Source of the DNA: Plantactinospora soyae
Lineage (GTDB): Bacteria > Actinomycetota > Actinomycetes > Mycobacteriales > Micromonosporaceae
Assembly (NCBI RefSeq): GCF_014874095.1
Contig: NZ_JADBEB010000001.1
Coordinates: 4,960,001-5,024,000 of the forward strand
DNA length: 64,000 nt
Direction: 5' to 3'
The stretch's first letter is position 1; every line of letters starts with the position of its first letter. Shown here piece after piece: positions 18,295-25,921 of the stretch. A program made the position numbers and the translations under genes. The notes beneath the pieces are model-generated. The model was not told the origin of the DNA, searched no databases, and saw nothing but the letters and a program-made list of their open reading frames with translations.

Positions 18295-20370
18295 ATGTTT
18301 ACTCCTCCTGCTCCAGGGAACCCGCCCGCCGTGCGCAACGACCAGGTCGACCCGCATCAGTGCAGGTCAGGGGCACCGCACGGTGGCCCGACCGGGCTGT
18401 GGGCCAGGCCGGGTCTGTTCGACGCGGTGCTCTTCGACCGGGACGGCACTCTGGTGTACGACGTGCCGTACAACCCAGACCCGGACCGGGTACGTGCCAT
18501 GCCGGGCGCGAGGGAGGCGCTGGACCGACTTCGTGACGCCGGCTTGCGCCTGGGGGTGGTGAGCAACCAGTCCGGCCTTGCCCGTGGCCGGTTCACCGCC
18601 GCCGATCTGGCCCGGGTCAACGCCCGGGTCGACGAGCTTCTGGGCCCGTTCGACACCTGGCAGGTGTGTCCGCATGCGGAGCCGGACCCCGGGGCGGAGT
18701 CGTGCCGCTGCCGCAAACCCGCGCCCGGGCTGATCCGGGACGCGGCCCGGGCGCTGGGTACCGACCCCACCCGGTGCGTCGTGGTCGGCGACATCGGTAT
18801 CGACATGACGGCGGCCGGCGCGGCCGGCGCGGCCGGAATACTGGTTCCCACGCCCGTCACCCGGGCCGGTGAGGTGGCGGCCGCACCCGCGCTGGCCGGA
18901 AACCTGCGCGACGCGGTCGACCTGATTCTTCAACGTCACCGGTTGGCGGACGCCGAACGGCCCGGGGCCGTCCCGCGCGGGCGCCCCCGCTGCGTCCTGG
19001 TCGCCCGACCGGACTCGGCCGGGGACGTGCTGGTCACCGGCCCGGCGATCCGGGCCGTGGCGGCCGGCGCGGACCGGGTGGTGATGCTCTGCGGACCGCG
19101 TGGCCGGGCCGCCGCCGAACTGCTGCCCGGCATCGACGAGCTGGTCGAGTGGCGGCTGCCCTGGATCGACCCGGAGCCCGAGCGGATCGACCGGGCCGAA
19201 GTGGACCGGCTGACGAGCCGACTGGCCGCGATCGGGGCGGACGAGGCGGTGCTGTTCACCTCGTTCCACCAGTCCGCGCTACCACTCGCGCTGGTACTGA
19301 GGATGGCCGGAATACGGCGGATCTCGGCGATCAGCGAGGACTATCCGGGATCGCTGCTCGACGTACGGCACCGGGTGCCGACCGGTATCCCCGAGACCGA
19401 GCGGGCGTTGTCGCTCGCCGCGGCGGCGGGGTTCCGACTGCCGCCCGGCGACGAGCCGGTGCTCCGGCTGCTGCCCGACGCTCCGCAGGCCGTCCGGGTC
19501 GACGATCCGCAGCGTGTCCGGGTCGACGATCCGCACGCCGGGTCGGCCGTCCGGGTTGATGGTCCGGCTGCCGGGGTTGATGGTCCGGCTGCCGCGTCGG
19601 CCGGCGATGAACTGCCCGAACCGGGTTATGTGGTGGTGCATCCCGGCTCGTCGGTGCCGGCGCGGGCCTGCCCACCCGAACTCTGTGCGGAGTTCGTCCG
19701 CGCGCTGAGCGCCGCCGGGCACCGGGTGGTGGTCACCGGTGGACCGGGGGAGGGGGCGTTGACCGCGCAGGTCGCCGGGCGTACCGGCATCGACCTCGGT
19801 GGACAGACCTCGCTGACCGGGCTGGCCGGGATCATCGCGCGGGCGGGCTGCCTGGTGGTCGGCAACACCGGCCCGGCACACCTGGCCGCCGCACTGGGCG
19901 TTCCGGTGGTCAGTCTCTTCGCCCCGACGGTCCCCTTCGGACAGTGGGGGCCGTACCGGGTGCCCACCGTACGCCTCGGCGACGCCGACGCCGCCTGCCG
20001 GCACAGCCGGGCCACCGCCTGCCCGGTGCCCGGACACCCCTGCCTGTCCCGGATCGAGCCGCGTCAGGTGGTCGAGGCGGTCCGGTTGCTCAGTCGCGAC
20101 GACGATCCCGCCGACCCCTCCGGTCGGGTCAATCCCTCCGGTCGTGTCAATCCCGCCGGTCGTGCCGACCCTTCCGATCGTGCCGAGCCCCCCGATCGTG
20201 CCGAGCCTTCCGATCGTGCCGAGCCCGCAGGTCGTGCCGAGCCTGGCGGTCGCGTCGAGGTCCCGGACGCCGCCGGCTCGACCCCGGTCCTGACCGGCAG
20301 CGGCACCTCGGGCGGTCTGGCGGTACCCGCCGGGCCGACGCGGTCCGCCGTTCGGGAGGTCCGGCCGTGA
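18295..20370 (+). CDS. GmhB-like HAD phosphatase fused to GT9 heptosyltransferase
   Basis: 691-residue two-domain protein. Residues about 40-205 are a HAD phosphatase of the GmhB type: FDRDGTLV (nucleophile D48, D50), SNQSGLARG, the zinc loop CPH(125-127)...CRC(137-139)RKPAPG, and VVVGDIGIDM. GmhB removes the C7 phosphate of heptose 1,7-bisphosphate. Residues about 225-610 are a GT9 ADP-heptose-type glycosyltransferase: RPDSAGDVLVTGPAIRAV, VVVHPGSSVPARACPPE, GGQTSLTGLAGIIARAGCLVVGNTGPAHLAAAL, SLFAPTVPFGQWGPY. A repeat insert (VRVDDPQRVRVDDP, near 19495-19600) and a C-terminal run of eight hexapeptides are additions. The start is uncertain: GGAGG is too close to the ATG at 18295, and GTG 18330 is an alternative. 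It overlaps the next gene as GTGA. Confidence 0.87.
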   Translation: MFTPPAPGNPPAVRNDQVDPHQCRSGAPHGGPTGLWARPGLFDAVLFDRDGTLVYDVPYNPDPDRVRAMPGAREALDRLRDAGLRLGVVSNQSGLARGRFTAADLARVNARVDELLGPFDTWQVCPHAEPDPGAESCRCRKPAPGLIRDAARALGTDPTRCVVVGDIGIDMTAAGAAGAAGILVPTPVTRAGEVAAAPALAGNLRDAVDLILQRHRLADAERPGAVPRGRPRCVLVARPDSAGDVLVTGPAIRAVAAGADRVVMLCGPRGRAAAELLPGIDELVEWRLPWIDPEPERIDRAEVDRLTSRLAAIGADEAVLFTSFHQSALPLALVLRMAGIRRISAISEDYPGSLLDVRHRVPTGIPETERALSLAAAAGFRLPPGDEPVLRLLPDAPQAVRVDDPQRVRVDDPHAGSAVRVDGPAAGVDGPAAASAGDELPEPGYVVVHPGSSVPARACPPELCAEFVRALSAAGHRVVVTGGPGEGALTAQVAGRTGIDLGGQTSLTGLAGIIARAGCLVVGNTGPAHLAAALGVPVVSLFAPTVPFGQWGPYRVPTVRLGDADAACRHSRATACPVPGHPCLSRIEPRQVVEAVRLLSRDDDPADPSGRVNPSGRVNPAGRADPSDRAEPPDRAEPSDRAEPAGRAEPGGRVEVPDAAGSTPVLTGSGTSGGLAVPAGPTRSAVREVRP
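20116..20259 (+). repeat. 18-bp minisatellite at the C-terminus of the GmhB-GT9 protein
   Basis: Eight tandem 18-bp units coding PSGRVN, PSGRVN, PAGRAD, PSDRAE, PPDRAE, PSDRAE, PAGRAE and PGGRVE. The units are in frame and highly charged, so the encoded tail is probably disordered. Confidence 0.88.
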
Positions 20371-21344
20371 ACATCCTGCTCTGGCACGTGCACGGGTCCT
20401 GGACCACCGCATTCGTGCACGGCAAGCACCGGTACCTCGTCCCGGTCACCCCGGACCGTGGCCCGTACGGCCGGGGCCGGGCCCGTACCTACCAGTGGCC
20501 GGACACCGTGGACGAGGTGACCCCGGAGGAGTTGGCCGACGCGGAGATCGACCTGGTGATCCTGCAACGGCCGGAGGAACTCGACCTCGCCACCGAGTGG
20601 CTGGGCCGGCGGGTCGGTCGGGACGTACCGGCGATTTTCGTCGAGCACAACACGCCGAAGCAGGGGGACGTGCCGAACAGCCGGCATCCGATGGCGGACC
20701 GCGACGACCTGCTGATCGCACACGTCACGCACTTCAACGCGCTGTTCTGGGACACCGGCGGTACCCGGACAGCCGTGGTCGAGCACGGCATCGTGGCGCC
20801 GACCACGCACTACACCGGAGAACTGGACCGGCTCGCGGTGGTGGTCAACGAGCCGGTCCGCCGGTGGCGGGTGACCGGGACCGACCTGTTGCCCCGGTTC
20901 GCCGAGATCGCTCCGCTCGACGTCTTCGGGATGGGGGTGGCCGGACTGCCGGACCGGCTGGGGCTGCCGGCCGACCGGATGACCGTCTACGACGACCTGC
21001 CGCAGAGCCGGATGCAGACGGAGATCGGACGGCGGCGGGCGTACCTGCACCTGTGTCGGTGGACCTCGCTGGGGCTGAGCCTGATCGAGGCGATGGCCAT
21101 GGGCATGCCGGTGGTCGTCCTCGCCGCGACCGAGGCGGTGGCGGCCGTACCACCGGACGCCGGGGCGCTGTCCACCCGGATCGACACCCTGACCGATGCC
21201 GCCCGACGGCTCATCGAGGAGCCGGCGACCGCCCGCCGGCTCGGTGACCGGGCCCGCGAGGCGGCGCAGGGCCGCTACGGCCTGGATCGGTTCCTGGCGG
21301 ACTGGGATCGGTTGCTGGAGGAGGAAATATGCGCGTCGCGATGA
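20367..21344 (+). CDS. Glycosyltransferase, GT4-like C-terminal fold
   Basis: 325 residues. The C-terminal donor-binding half carries YLHLCRWTSLGLSLIEAMAMGMPVVVLAATEAVAAVPPDAGALS, the Glu-x7-Glu-like signature of GT-B retaining enzymes. The N-terminal half (MNILLWHVHGSWTTAFVHGKHRYLVPV, IFVEHNTPKQGDVPNSRHPMADRDDL) is not a named family to me but recurs in actinobacterial glycan clusters. The GTG start overlaps the previous stop by 4 nt, and the 3' end overlaps the next gene by 16 nt, so translation is coupled. It is expected to add one sugar in the heptose-containing glycan; donor and linkage are unknown. Confidence 0.8.
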   Translation: MNILLWHVHGSWTTAFVHGKHRYLVPVTPDRGPYGRGRARTYQWPDTVDEVTPEELADAEIDLVILQRPEELDLATEWLGRRVGRDVPAIFVEHNTPKQGDVPNSRHPMADRDDLLIAHVTHFNALFWDTGGTRTAVVEHGIVAPTTHYTGELDRLAVVVNEPVRRWRVTGTDLLPRFAEIAPLDVFGMGVAGLPDRLGLPADRMTVYDDLPQSRMQTEIGRRRAYLHLCRWTSLGLSLIEAMAMGMPVVVLAATEAVAAVPPDAGALSTRIDTLTDAARRLIEEPATARRLGDRAREAAQGRYGLDRFLADWDRLLEEEICASR

Positions 21345-22546
21345 TCTCCGAGCACGCCAGCCCGCTCGCCGTGCTCGGCGGTGAGGACGCCGGCGGCCAG
21401 AACACCCACGTCGCCGAACTCTCCGCCGCACTGGCCGACGCGGGGCACGACGTCCGGGTCTACACGCGCCGGGACGACTCGGACGGGCCGACGGCGGTAC
21501 GGATGCGCGACGGCGTCGAGGTGGTACACGTACCCGCCGGGCCGCCGGAACCGATCGCCAAGGACGAGATGTTGCCGTACATGAAGGATTTCAGCCGGTG
21601 GCTGGTCGCACAGTGGCGCGGCGACGGCTGGATTCCCGACGTGGCCCACGCGCACTTCTGGATGAGCGGGCTGGCCGGGATCGCGGCCGGCCGGCAGACT
21701 GGGGTCCCGGTGGTGCAGACCTATCACGCGCTGGGCACCGTCAAGCGGCGGCACCAGGGCGCGATGGACACCAGTCCGGCCCGGCGGGTCGGCTACGAGC
21801 GGGCCCTGGGCCGGGCCGTGGACCGGGTCATCGCGCAGAGCCAGGACGAGGTCCGGGAACTGGTCCGGATGGGCGTGCCGCAGGCCCGGATGACGGTGAT
21901 CCCGTCCGGGGTCAACGACGAGACCTTCTCGCCCGACGGTCCGGCCGTGCCCCGGGTACCGGGCCGGCCCCGGATCCTGACCGTGGGCCGGCTGGTCGAG
22001 CGCAAGGGCTACCAGGACCTGATCCGGGCCATGCCCACGATCCCGGACGCCGAGTGCGTGGTGGTCGGCGGACCGCCGGCCGGCGACGTCGACGACGACC
22101 CGCAGGTGCGACGGCTACGGGCGCTGGCCGAGGAGGTCGGGGTCGCCGACCGGGTACGGCTGATCGGCGCCGTGCCGCGCGAGGAGATGCCCTACTGGTA
22201 CCGCTCCGCCGACGTGCTCGTCGCCGCCCCCTGGTACGAGCCGTTCGGGCTCACCCCGCTGGAGGCGATGGCGTGCGGCGTACCGGTGATCGGCACCGCG
22301 GTCGGCGGCCTCACCGACACGGTGGTGGACGGCAGCACCGGCGATCTGGTGCCGCCCCGCGATCCCGCCGCCCTGGGCACGGCCGTCCGGGACCTGCTGG
22401 CCGACCGGGTACGCCGGTTCGCGTACGCCGGTGCCGCCCTGGACCGGGCCCGGCGCTGGTACTCGTGGACCCGGACCGCCGACCAGGTAGCCGCCGTCTA
22501 CGCGGCAGTCAGCGAGGTACGGCGGCCGAGCGGGGTGGTCGCCTGA
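21329..22546 (+). CDS. GT4 family glycosyltransferase
   Basis: 405-residue retaining GT-B enzyme. N-terminal acceptor domain: GGEDAGGQNTHVAELSAALADAGHDVRVYTRRDD, HAHFWMSGLAGIAAG. Donor domain: ILTVGRLVERKGYQDLIRAM, VVVGGPPAGDVDDDPQVRRLR, and WYEPFGLTPLEAMACGVPVIGTAVGGLTDTVVDGSTG with both catalytic glutamates. The GGQNTHV segment resembles MshA and sucrose-phosphate synthase-like GT4 enzymes. GGAGGA precedes the ATG, and its start lies inside the previous gene. The 3' end shares one base with the GmhA start (TGATG). Substrate inferred only from context. Confidence 0.88.
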   Translation: MRVAMISEHASPLAVLGGEDAGGQNTHVAELSAALADAGHDVRVYTRRDDSDGPTAVRMRDGVEVVHVPAGPPEPIAKDEMLPYMKDFSRWLVAQWRGDGWIPDVAHAHFWMSGLAGIAAGRQTGVPVVQTYHALGTVKRRHQGAMDTSPARRVGYERALGRAVDRVIAQSQDEVRELVRMGVPQARMTVIPSGVNDETFSPDGPAVPRVPGRPRILTVGRLVERKGYQDLIRAMPTIPDAECVVVGGPPAGDVDDDPQVRRLRALAEEVGVADRVRLIGAVPREEMPYWYRSADVLVAAPWYEPFGLTPLEAMACGVPVIGTAVGGLTDTVVDGSTGDLVPPRDPAALGTAVRDLLADRVRRFAYAGAALDRARRWYSWTRTADQVAAVYAAVSEVRRPSGVVA

Positions 22547-23322
22547 TGACCGGGTCGACGACCGACGTGTTGGACAGTCACCTCACCGGGCTCGCCTCGG
22601 CGCTGCTGCCGTACCGGACGGAGGCGGCCCGGCTCGACCGTTGGGGCGACGAACTGGCCGGGCTGCTCGCCGGGGGTGGTCGGCTGCTGGTCGCCGGCAA
22701 CGGTGGCAGCGCGGCCGAGGCCCAGCACCTGGCCGCCGAGCTGGTCGGCAAGTTGTGCGACGACCGGGCACCACTGTCCGCGATCGCGCTCTGCGCCGAG
22801 ACCTCGTCGCTGACCGCGATCGGCAACGACTACGGCTTCGACGAGGTCTTCGCCCGGCAGGTACGGGCACATGGGCGTTCCGGGGACATCCTGCTGCTCC
22901 TGTCCACCAGTGGCCGCAGCGCGAACCTGGTCCGGGCCGCGCGCGCCGGCCGGGAACTGGGGATGCGCTGCTGGGCGTTCACCGGCCCGACCCCGAACCC
23001 ACTCGCCGACGCCTGCACCGAGGTCCTCGCGGTGCCCTCGCCGGACACCCAGGTCGTGCAGGAGCTGCACCTGGTCTCGGCACACGTGCTCTGCGCCTAC
23101 GTCGACGCGTACCTGCCGGTGCTGTTCGGCCCGGCCGGCGGGTACGGCACCGGCCGGCACCTCCCCGCCGCCACCCCGTACGCCGGATCGGCGCCGGGAC
23201 GTTCCGGACCAGCCCCGGAGCACTCCGGCAGCGGGCAGGTACGGCCGTCCGGCGTCGAGGACGAACTCGTGCTGCGGGTACCGGGAACGCTGGACCTTCA
23301 CCGGAGCGAGGAGGGGCCGTGA
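22546..23322 (+). CDS. gmhA: Sedoheptulose-7-phosphate isomerase (GmhA-like SIS protein)
   Basis: 258 residues. Converts sedoheptulose 7-phosphate to D-glycero-D-manno-heptose 7-phosphate, the first committed step to ADP-heptose. SIS-domain motifs are complete: AGNGGSAAEAQHLAAELVGK, IGNDYGFDEVFARQV, STSGRSANLVRAA, and the C-terminal DTQVVQELHLVSAHVLC, holding the Glu and His of the GmhA active site. The family usually ends near residue 200; here about 55 extra low-complexity residues follow (GTGRHLPAATPYAGSAPGRSG...). The ATG overlaps the previous stop by one base and the stop overlaps the HldE start by four. I infer gmhA from motif match plus the adjacent HldE and GmhB genes. Confidence 0.9.
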   Translation: MTGSTTDVLDSHLTGLASALLPYRTEAARLDRWGDELAGLLAGGGRLLVAGNGGSAAEAQHLAAELVGKLCDDRAPLSAIALCAETSSLTAIGNDYGFDEVFARQVRAHGRSGDILLLLSTSGRSANLVRAARAGRELGMRCWAFTGPTPNPLADACTEVLAVPSPDTQVVQELHLVSAHVLCAYVDAYLPVLFGPAGGYGTGRHLPAATPYAGSAPGRSGPAPEHSGSGQVRPSGVEDELVLRVPGTLDLHRSEEGP

Positions 23323-25205
23323 CCAGAAAACTGGTGGTCGTCGGCGACACGCTGCTCGACCGCGACGTGGAGGGCGTGGTGAACCGGCTCTGCCCGGACT
23401 CGCCGGTCCCGGTGCTGGACGAGAACAACAGCGTCGACCGGCCCGGTGGGGCGGGGCTGGCCGCACTCTTCGCCGCCGGGCGCGGGTACGAGGTCGCCCT
23501 CGTCACGGCGCTGGCCGACGACGAGGGGGGAGCGCGGCTGAGTTCACTGCTCACCGCCGCCGGGGTGCAGATATACGGGCTTCCGCTGCCCGGTGCCACC
23601 CCGGAGAAGATCCGGCTGCGGACCCGGGGTCGGGTGCTGCTGCGCCACGACCGGGGTGGACCGGCCGGGCCACCCGGTGAGCCGAGCGACGCCGTACTGG
23701 AGTTGCTGGCCGGCGCGGCGGGGATCCTGGTCAGCGACTACGGCCGGGGAGTGGCTCGACTGCCGGCCCTGCGGGTGGCGCTGGCGAACACCACCGCACC
23801 GATCGTCTGGGACCCACACCCGAGGGGCCCGGCGGCGGTGCCGGGCGTGCGACTGGCCACGCCCAACGAGGTGGAGGCACGGGAGCTGGCCGGGCTGGCG
23901 AGCGGCGGTTCGCGGCTGGCCATCGCGTCGCGGTGCGCCCAGGCGCTGCGCCAGCGGTGGCGGGTCGGTGCGGTCGCGGTGACCCTCGGCGGCGAGGGCG
24001 CGCTGCTCTCGCACGCCGGTGGCACGCCACTGGCGGTCGCCTCGCCGACCTGCGCCGACGGTGACACCTGCGGCGCCGGCGACCGGTTCGCCGCCGCGGC
24101 GACGCTGGCCCTGGCGGACGGGGCGCTGGTCTCCGAGGCGGTGCAGCAGGCGGTGGCCGAGGCTTCTGAGTACGTGGCCGACGGCGGTGTGGCGACCGCC
24201 GTGCCGGCGGCCTCGGCCGGAGGGCGGATGCGCCCGGCCGGCAAGGCGCCCGCTTCGGCTCCGGCCTCGGTGAGCGGGCCGGCAGCAGTGAGCGGGCCGG
24301 CAGCGGTGAGCGGGCCGGCAGCGGTGAGCGGCTCGGCGGCGCTGAGCCGATCGGCGCCCACGTCCACGACCGGAAGCGGGTCCTCGGCGGGAGGCGGGTC
24401 GACGGCGATGGGCGGGTCCGCGACCAGGTCGGCTTCGGACCCGGTGGGCGCGCCCACGTCGGCTTCGGACCCGGTGGGCGCGTCGGCGTCGGGACCGGAC
24501 CCGGTGGGCAGGTCGGCGTCGGCGCCGGGATCGGTGGGCAGGCCGGCGTCCGGGTCGGTACGACCGGCCGGGGCGGCGTCCGCGTCGGCCGGCCCGGTCC
24601 GGCCCGGCCCGGCCGGTGGCACCCAATCCGGGGCATCCGGACGAGGACGGACCGGTACCCCGGTTCGGTTCGGCGCGGCGCCGGTCATGGCGGTGGGCTG
24701 GAGCGACCGGATCGGCGCTCGGGCCGCCGGTGACGTGGTCGCCCGGGTCCGGGCCGCCGGTGGCACGGTGGTGGCGACGGGCGGCTGTTTCGACCTGCTG
24801 CACGCCGGGCACGTGGCGACGCTGGAGGCGGCCCGGCAACTCGGGGACTGCCTGGTGGTCTGCGTCAACTCCGACGACAGCGTGGCCGGACTGAAGGGGC
24901 CGGACCGGCCGTTGGTCCGACACGCCGACCGGGCCCGCCTGCTGGCCGCGCTCGGTTGCGTGGACGCGGTACTGATCTTCGACGAGTCGACCCCGCACGC
25001 GGCCCTGTCCTGGCTGCGCCCGGACGTCTGGGTCAAGGGCGGCGACTACGGCACCGGTGCCGACGGGCCGGACCTGCCGGAGGCGGAGATCCTGCACCGC
25101 TGGGGTGGGAACACGGTGGTGGTGCCGTACCTGGACGGCCGCTCCACCAGCGAGATGATCGCCGCCGCGCGGGCCGGCGGCCGACCGGGAGGACGGCCCC
25201 GGTGA
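23319..25205 (+). CDS. hldE: Bifunctional heptose kinase / adenylyltransferase (HldE-like) with long linker
   Basis: 628 residues. The kinase domain (1-295, PfkB/ribokinase fold) phosphorylates heptose 7-phosphate at C1: LVSDYGRGVARL, WDPHPRGPAAVPGVRLATPNEVEA, and CADGDTCGAGDRFAAAATLAL with the catalytic Asp255. The nucleotidyltransferase domain (about 465-628) makes ADP-heptose: GGCFDLLHAGHVATLEAARQLGD (HxGH at 495-498), NSDDSVAGLKGPDRPLV, RPDVWVKGGDY, and LDGRSTSEMI. Between them, residues 298-450 are a Ser/Ala/Gly/Pro linker with tandem SGPAAV and SDPVG-type repeats, far longer than in enterobacterial HldE, which is about 477 residues in all. GTGA overlaps couple it to both neighbours. Confidence 0.92.
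   Translation: MTRKLVVVGDTLLDRDVEGVVNRLCPDSPVPVLDENNSVDRPGGAGLAALFAAGRGYEVALVTALADDEGGARLSSLLTAAGVQIYGLPLPGATPEKIRLRTRGRVLLRHDRGGPAGPPGEPSDAVLELLAGAAGILVSDYGRGVARLPALRVALANTTAPIVWDPHPRGPAAVPGVRLATPNEVEARELAGLASGGSRLAIASRCAQALRQRWRVGAVAVTLGGEGALLSHAGGTPLAVASPTCADGDTCGAGDRFAAAATLALADGALVSEAVQQAVAEASEYVADGGVATAVPAASAGGRMRPAGKAPASAPASVSGPAAVSGPAAVSGPAAVSGSAALSRSAPTSTTGSGSSAGGGSTAMGGSATRSASDPVGAPTSASDPVGASASGPDPVGRSASAPGSVGRPASGSVRPAGAASASAGPVRPGPAGGTQSGASGRGRTGTPVRFGAAPVMAVGWSDRIGARAAGDVVARVRAAGGTVVATGGCFDLLHAGHVATLEAARQLGDCLVVCVNSDDSVAGLKGPDRPLVRHADRARLLAALGCVDAVLIFDESTPHAALSWLRPDVWVKGGDYGTGADGPDLPEAEILHRWGGNTVVVPYLDGRSTSEMIAAARAGGRPGGRPR
24271..24342 (+). repeat. 18-bp minisatellite in HldE linker
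   Basis: About four tandem 18-bp units (VSGPAA with the last unit degenerate). A looser 27-30-bp repeat coding SDPVGAPTSA-type units follows at about 24430-24545. All remain in frame. Confidence 0.85.
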
Positions 25206-25921
25206 GCGGCCGTGACGCGGGTGCCGGGGATCTCCTCGCCTCCGGTGGCGCGGTGCTGATCAGTGGCGGCGCCAGTGGACTCGGCGCGGCGGTGGCGAGC
25301 GCGGTGGCCGGGGCGGGCGGTCGGCCGTACGTGCTGGACCGGCAGGCCCCGAGCGCCGGGGTGCCGTGGCTCGAATGCGACCTGGCCGACACCCGTGCCG
25401 CCGAGGCGGCCACCCGGGAACTCGCCGAGCAGGCGGGCGGGCTGGTCGGCGTGGTCACCGCCGCCGGTGTCGACGTACCGGGGCGGCTGGGCGACGTACC
25501 GGCGCAGACCTGGGAGCGGATCGTCACGATCGACCTGTTGGCCACCGCCGCGGTGATCCGGGCCGCGCTGCCCTACCTGGAGCGCTCGGCCGGCACGGTG
25601 GTGACCGTCGCCTCGACCCTGGGCGTGAAGGCGGTCGGGGACGCCACCGCCTACTGCGCGGCCAAGTTCGGGGTGGTGGGCTTCACCCGGGCCCTCGCCG
25701 CCGAGCTCGCCGGGCAGGTCGGGGTGACGCTGCTGGTGCCGGGCGGCATGCGTACGGCGTTCTTCGACGAGCGCGACGCGCAGTACCGTCCCGGCGCCGA
25801 CGCCGTACTCAACGAGCCGGCCGACGTGGCCTCGGCCGTACTGTTCGCGCTGCGCCAACCGCCCGGATGTGCGATCCGGGAGATGGTGGTCTGCGCCGAC
25901 CGGGAATCGTCCTATCCGTGA
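25202..25921 (+). CDS. Classical short-chain dehydrogenase/reductase
   Basis: 239-residue NAD(P)-dependent oxidoreductase. Cofactor motif SGGASGLGAAVASAVAGAGG (TGxxxGxG type), then TAAGVDVPGRLGDV (NAG-equivalent), and the catalytic triad region VTVASTLGVKAVGDATAYCAAKFGVVGF with Ser, YxxxK. Its length and layout are those of classical SDRs, not of the extended SDR epimerase HldD, so it is unlikely to make L,D-heptose by the known route. It may oxidise, reduce or epimerise a sugar nucleotide or glycan intermediate. GTGA overlaps with HldE upstream and with the GT9 gene downstream show co-translation. Confidence 0.85.
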   Translation: MSGRDAGAGDLLASGGAVLISGGASGLGAAVASAVAGAGGRPYVLDRQAPSAGVPWLECDLADTRAAEAATRELAEQAGGLVGVVTAAGVDVPGRLGDVPAQTWERIVTIDLLATAAVIRAALPYLERSAGTVVTVASTLGVKAVGDATAYCAAKFGVVGFTRALAAELAGQVGVTLLVPGGMRTAFFDERDAQYRPGADAVLNEPADVASAVLFALRQPPGCAIREMVVCADRESSYP

